From the NCBI GenBank assembly GCA_011048485.1, contig DSDX01000149.1:1-9497 (forward strand): a stretch of 9,497 nucleotides of DNA. Reading direction: 5' to 3'. The position numbers and the translations under genes were made by a program. Each line of letters begins with the position of its first letter. Within the stretch, counting starts at the first letter, position 1. This stretch comes from Candidatus Aminicenantota bacterium (GTDB taxonomy: Bacteria > Acidobacteriota > Aminicenantia > Aminicenantales > Saccharicenantaceae). The notes beneath the pieces are model-generated. The model searched no databases. It saw only the letters and a program-made list of their open reading frames with translations, and was not told the origin of the DNA. Of this stretch, positions 7,594 to 9,497 are shown in pieces.

Positions 7594-7605
7594 AGGAGCG
7601 GCAAA

Positions 7606-8259
7606 ATGCGAAAGACGAGACTGCTGGCGGTTATCATTCTACCCCTGGCTTTGGTCTCCTTTCTCCAGGCCCAGAGCCTGGCCGAGCTGGCCAAAAAAGA
7701 GAAAGAGCGCCGGGCCGCCCTGAAGGGCAAGCCGGCCACGGTGATCACCACCGCCGATCTGGTCAAGGTCAAGAAGAAGCCGGCGGTCGAGGTGGCCGGC
7801 GAGGAGACCGGCGTCCAAGAGGCCATCGCGGAGGCCATGAGGACCGGTGAGGCCGGCGCGGCCGAAGGCCAGGTCCAGGAAGGCGCGGCCCCGCCCGAGG
7901 CGGCCGGCCAGGCCGTCGAAGCCGGCGCGGCGGCCGCGGCCCCCGTCACGGAGATCCCGCCGGGCCAGCCCGCGGCGCTTTCCGACCAAGAGATCCAAAA
8001 GAAGCAGACCGAGCTTGCCGATATCGCCAAGCAGAAGGCCGAGATGGTCGACCTCCTGACGATCAAGATGAACGCGCTGTACCAGGAATTCTACGGCCTC
8101 GACAACATGAAATCCCGAGAGCTCGTCCAGCTCCAGATCAGCGACACCTACGACAAGCTCCTCAAGGCCGAGGCGGAATCGGCCCAGGCCCAGAAGGACC
8201 TCGAGCAATTCATGGCCCAGAAGAAGAAGGACAGCCCGCCCACGATCTGGATCCGCTGA
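7606..8259 (+). CDS. Secreted coiled-coil protein of unknown function
   Basis: I do not recognise a named family for this 217-residue protein. Residues 1-22 are a clear signal peptide (MRKTR, then an Ile/Leu/Val core, LQA cleavage site). The mature N-terminus is a basic helix (SLAELAKKEKERRAALKGK, 24-42) followed by PATVITTADLVKVKKKPA (43-60). Then comes an Ala/Gly/Glu/Pro-rich low-complexity linker (about 70-123), a predicted coiled coil (about 126-207) and a distinct end, PPTIWIR. The protein is probably periplasmic, with two helical parts separated by a flexible spacer. The ATG is preceded by GAGGAG (7593-7598) and a strong promoter, so high expression is likely. RNase PH follows after 58 nt with no terminator in between, suggesting co-transcription; no functional link is evident. 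It has no Cys and no lipobox. Confidence 0.85.
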   Translation: MRKTRLLAVIILPLALVSFLQAQSLAELAKKEKERRAALKGKPATVITTADLVKVKKKPAVEVAGEETGVQEAIAEAMRTGEAGAAEGQVQEGAAPPEAAGQAVEAGAAAAAPVTEIPPGQPAALSDQEIQKKQTELADIAKQKAEMVDLLTIKMNALYQEFYGLDNMKSRELVQLQISDTYDKLLKAEAESAQAQKDLEQFMAQKKKDSPPTIWIR

Positions 8260-8317
8260 CCCGGCCCGCGCCGGCGACGCCCCCGTACCCGACGAACGCG
8301 ACGAACCGAGGAGGACC

Positions 8318-9118
8318 ATGACGGCCAAGACCGTGACGGCCCAGTCCGGGGCCGAGGCGCCCCGGGCCGACAAGCGCAGGCCGGCCGAGCTCCGCCCGGT
8401 CCGCATCAGCCTCGACTACATCGACTTCTCGGACGGATCCGCCCTGGTCGAGTTCGGCCGGACGCGGGTCCTGGCCGCGGCCACGATCGAGGAGCGCGTG
8501 CCTCACTTCCTCAAGGGCACGGGCCGGGGCTGGGTCACGGCCGAATACGCCATGCTCCCCCGGGCCACCTCGGAGCGGACGCCGCGCGAACGGACGGCCG
8601 GCCGGGTCTCCGGGCGTACCCAGGAGATCCAGCGGCTCGTCGGCCGGGCCCTGCGCGCCGTGACCGACCTCGGCGCCCTGGGCGAGCGGCAGATCATCAT
8701 CGACTGCGACGTCATCCAGGCCGACGGGGGCACCCGGACGGCCTCGGTCACGGCGGGATGCGTGGCCCTGGGCCTGGCCCTCAAAAAGATGATGGACCGC
8801 GGCCTCATCGGCCAGATGCCCCTGCGCCACCTGGTCGCCGGGATCAGCGTCGGCGTCGTCAAGGGCCGCCCCCTGCTCGACCTCGACTACGCCGAGGATT
8901 CCCAGGCCGACCTGGACATGAACGTCATCGAGACCGACCGGGGCGAGCTCGTCGAGGTCCAGGCCGGGGCCGAAAAAGCGCCGTTCTCGCGGCAGGACCT
9001 CCTCGGGCTCCTCAAGATGGCCGACAAGGGCATCGCCAGGATCATCCAGATCCAGAAGCGGGCCCTCAAGCAGAAGAGCATCCTCTTCATGGCCTACGGG
9101 TACAAGGACAAGCCTTGA
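8318..9118 (+). CDS. rph: Ribonuclease PH
   Basis: A 266-residue 3'-to-5' phosphorolytic exoribonuclease that trims tRNA precursors and other RNAs using phosphate, forming a hexameric ring in the cytoplasm. Nearly the whole family signature is present: ELRPVRI (24-30), LVEFGRTRVLAAATIEERVP (43-62), GWVTAEYAMLPRAT (71-84), GRTQEIQRLVGRALRAV (99-115), LGERQIIIDCDVIQADGGTR (121-140), LLDLDYAEDSQADLDMNVI (186-204). Arg100, Thr139 and Arg140 correspond by alignment to Arg86, Thr125 and Arg126 of the E. coli enzyme, the phosphate-binding set. The usual EVQGTAE is EVQAGAE (213-219). The first 14 residues are extra compared with E. coli and have no parallel; no later in-frame ATG is available before the conserved core, and ATG 8318 has a strong AGGAGG (8309-8314). 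It is probably transcribed with the upstream secreted protein gene. Confidence 0.96.
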   Translation: MTAKTVTAQSGAEAPRADKRRPAELRPVRISLDYIDFSDGSALVEFGRTRVLAAATIEERVPHFLKGTGRGWVTAEYAMLPRATSERTPRERTAGRVSGRTQEIQRLVGRALRAVTDLGALGERQIIIDCDVIQADGGTRTASVTAGCVALGLALKKMMDRGLIGQMPLRHLVAGISVGVVKGRPLLDLDYAEDSQADLDMNVIETDRGELVEVQAGAEKAPFSRQDLLGLLKMADKGIARIIQIQKRALKQKSILFMAYGYKDKP

Positions 9119-9144
9119 CAACCCTCCCCCTGTATCAATAGAAT
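9115..9144 (+). promoter_or_regulatory. Near-consensus sigma70-type promoter over the rph stop codon
   Basis: TTGACA (9115-9120) includes the rph TGA stop (9116-9118). After 18 nt comes TAGAAT (9139-9144), one mismatch from TATAAT. The predicted start near 9151 leaves about 90 nt of leader before the flotillin ATG at 9244. Confidence 0.8.
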
Positions 9145-9160
9145 CAAGCCTCAACAACCC

Positions 9161-9199
9161 GAGACCGAGAGGCCCCTATCGGCGGGAGAGGTCTTTTTT
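9161..9199 (+). promoter_or_regulatory. Leader hairpin with T6 tract before the flotillin gene
   Basis: GAGACC (9161-9166) pairs with GGTCTT (9190-9195, one G:U), closing a 23-nt interior in which CCC and GGG runs (9173-9176, 9184-9186) may pair. Six T (9194-9199) follow at once. This is terminator architecture located about 10 nt after the predicted flotillin transcription start, so it may be the rph terminator, an attenuator of flotillin, or both. The rest of the leader holds a C5G5 palindrome (9213-9222) and a full AAGGAGGT (9232-9239). Confidence 0.45.
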
Positions 9200-9243
9200 C
9201 CGAGCGTCCCGCCCCCCGGGGGAGCCGTCAGAAGGAGGTCGTC

Positions 9244-9497
9244 ATGAACCTGACATCCTGGCTCATCGTCATCGGCGCCGTCGTCGTCCTGGCCGCCCTG
9301 ATCATCCTGGTCCTGGCCCTGCGGTACCGCAAAGTCGGGCCCAACGAGGCGCTCATCATCGCCGGCGGCCGCAAGCGGACCATCACCCTGGCCGACGGGA
9401 CGACGCAGAAAGTCGGCTACCGCTACCGCCTCGGGGGCGGCGTCTTCGTCTGGCCCGGGATGGAGAGGGTCTATGTCCTCCCCATGGACATCATCCC
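9244..9497 (+). CDS. Flotillin/SPFH-domain membrane protein, N-terminal part
   Basis: The first 84 codons of a FloT/YuaG-like flotillin, running off the right edge. Residues 6-27 are one hydrophobic helix (WLIVIGAVVVLAALIILVLAL) that anchors the protein. It is followed by RYRKVGPNEALIIAGGRKR (27-45), close to the conserved YRxxGPDEALIVxG start of the SPFH domain, and then by YRLGGGVFVWPGMERVYVLP (61-80), the conserved GGGxFVxP segment. Flotillins form large oligomers on the cytoplasmic face that organise membrane microdomains and recruit signalling or transport complexes. The start is fixed by AAGGAGGT (9232-9239), a complete anti-SD match, 4 nt before the ATG. It has its own promoter and structured leader. 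The full SPFH domain and coiled-coil tail cannot be checked here. Confidence 0.9.
   Translation, partial: MNLTSWLIVIGAVVVLAALIILVLALRYRKVGPNEALIIAGGRKRTITLADGTTQKVGYRYRLGGGVFVWPGMERVYVLPMDII

Noticed and set aside
8261..8274. Five-pair hairpin CCGGC/GCCGG after the coiled-coil gene as terminator
   Set aside because: It is short and has no T-run; such stems arise often in GC-rich spacers.
8291..8306. Two copies of GACGAAC 9 nt apart
   Set aside because: Too short and only two copies; likely chance.

Overview
The window is GC-rich throughout (about two thirds G+C by eye) and densely coded. All nine genes I can support are on the + strand. It looks like a chromosomal stretch of a GC-rich bacterium with an outer or cytoplasmic envelope rich in exported proteins. 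The DUF948/YtxH pair, the small secreted coiled-coil protein, the FloT-like flotillin and the Glu/Lys/Arg/Ala-biased proteins would fit Acidobacteriota, perhaps Candidatus Aminicenantes. That placement is impression only: no rRNA or other decisive marker is present.

Region 1 (1-2207) is a B12-type ABC importer: the 3' end of the ATPase, a BtuF-like binding protein and a BtuC-like permease. They are tied together by stop/start overlaps (ATGA at 208-211, TTGA at 1218-1221). A 29-nt, almost perfect palindrome resembling a REP element sits exactly at the start of the binding-protein signal peptide. Region 2 (2327-2908) is a two-helix membrane protein with a central LPGPN turn, resembling the family called 'mitochondrial K+-H+ exchange-related'. 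It follows an extended -10 element and opens with a run of nine T. Region 3 (3024-3787) is a probable two-gene unit, a DUF948 protein overlapping a YtxH protein, with its own promoter and a terminator-like hairpin.

Region 4 (3827-7593) holds an exported M20 metallo-amidohydrolase followed closely by the DNA-uptake channel ComEC. Region 5 (7552-9118) starts at a near-consensus sigma70-type promoter inside the last codons of comEC. It drives a secreted coiled-coil protein of unknown function and then RNase PH (rph). Region 6 (9115-9497) starts at another near-consensus promoter laid over the rph stop codon, followed by a leader hairpin with a T6 tract, a perfect Shine-Dalgarno and the 5' end of a flotillin/SPFH gene.

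TTGACA occurs three times on the + strand, each time with a plausible -10 element 17-18 nt downstream and just ahead of a gene, which divides the window into transcription units. No gap between genes exceeds about 155 bases. I saw no tRNA, rRNA, CRISPR array, transposase or phage gene. I did not find a new multi-gene system. The points most worth checking are the palindrome at the btuF start, the LPGPN membrane protein, the flotillin leader, the unknown secreted coiled-coil protein and the missing start signal of comEC.
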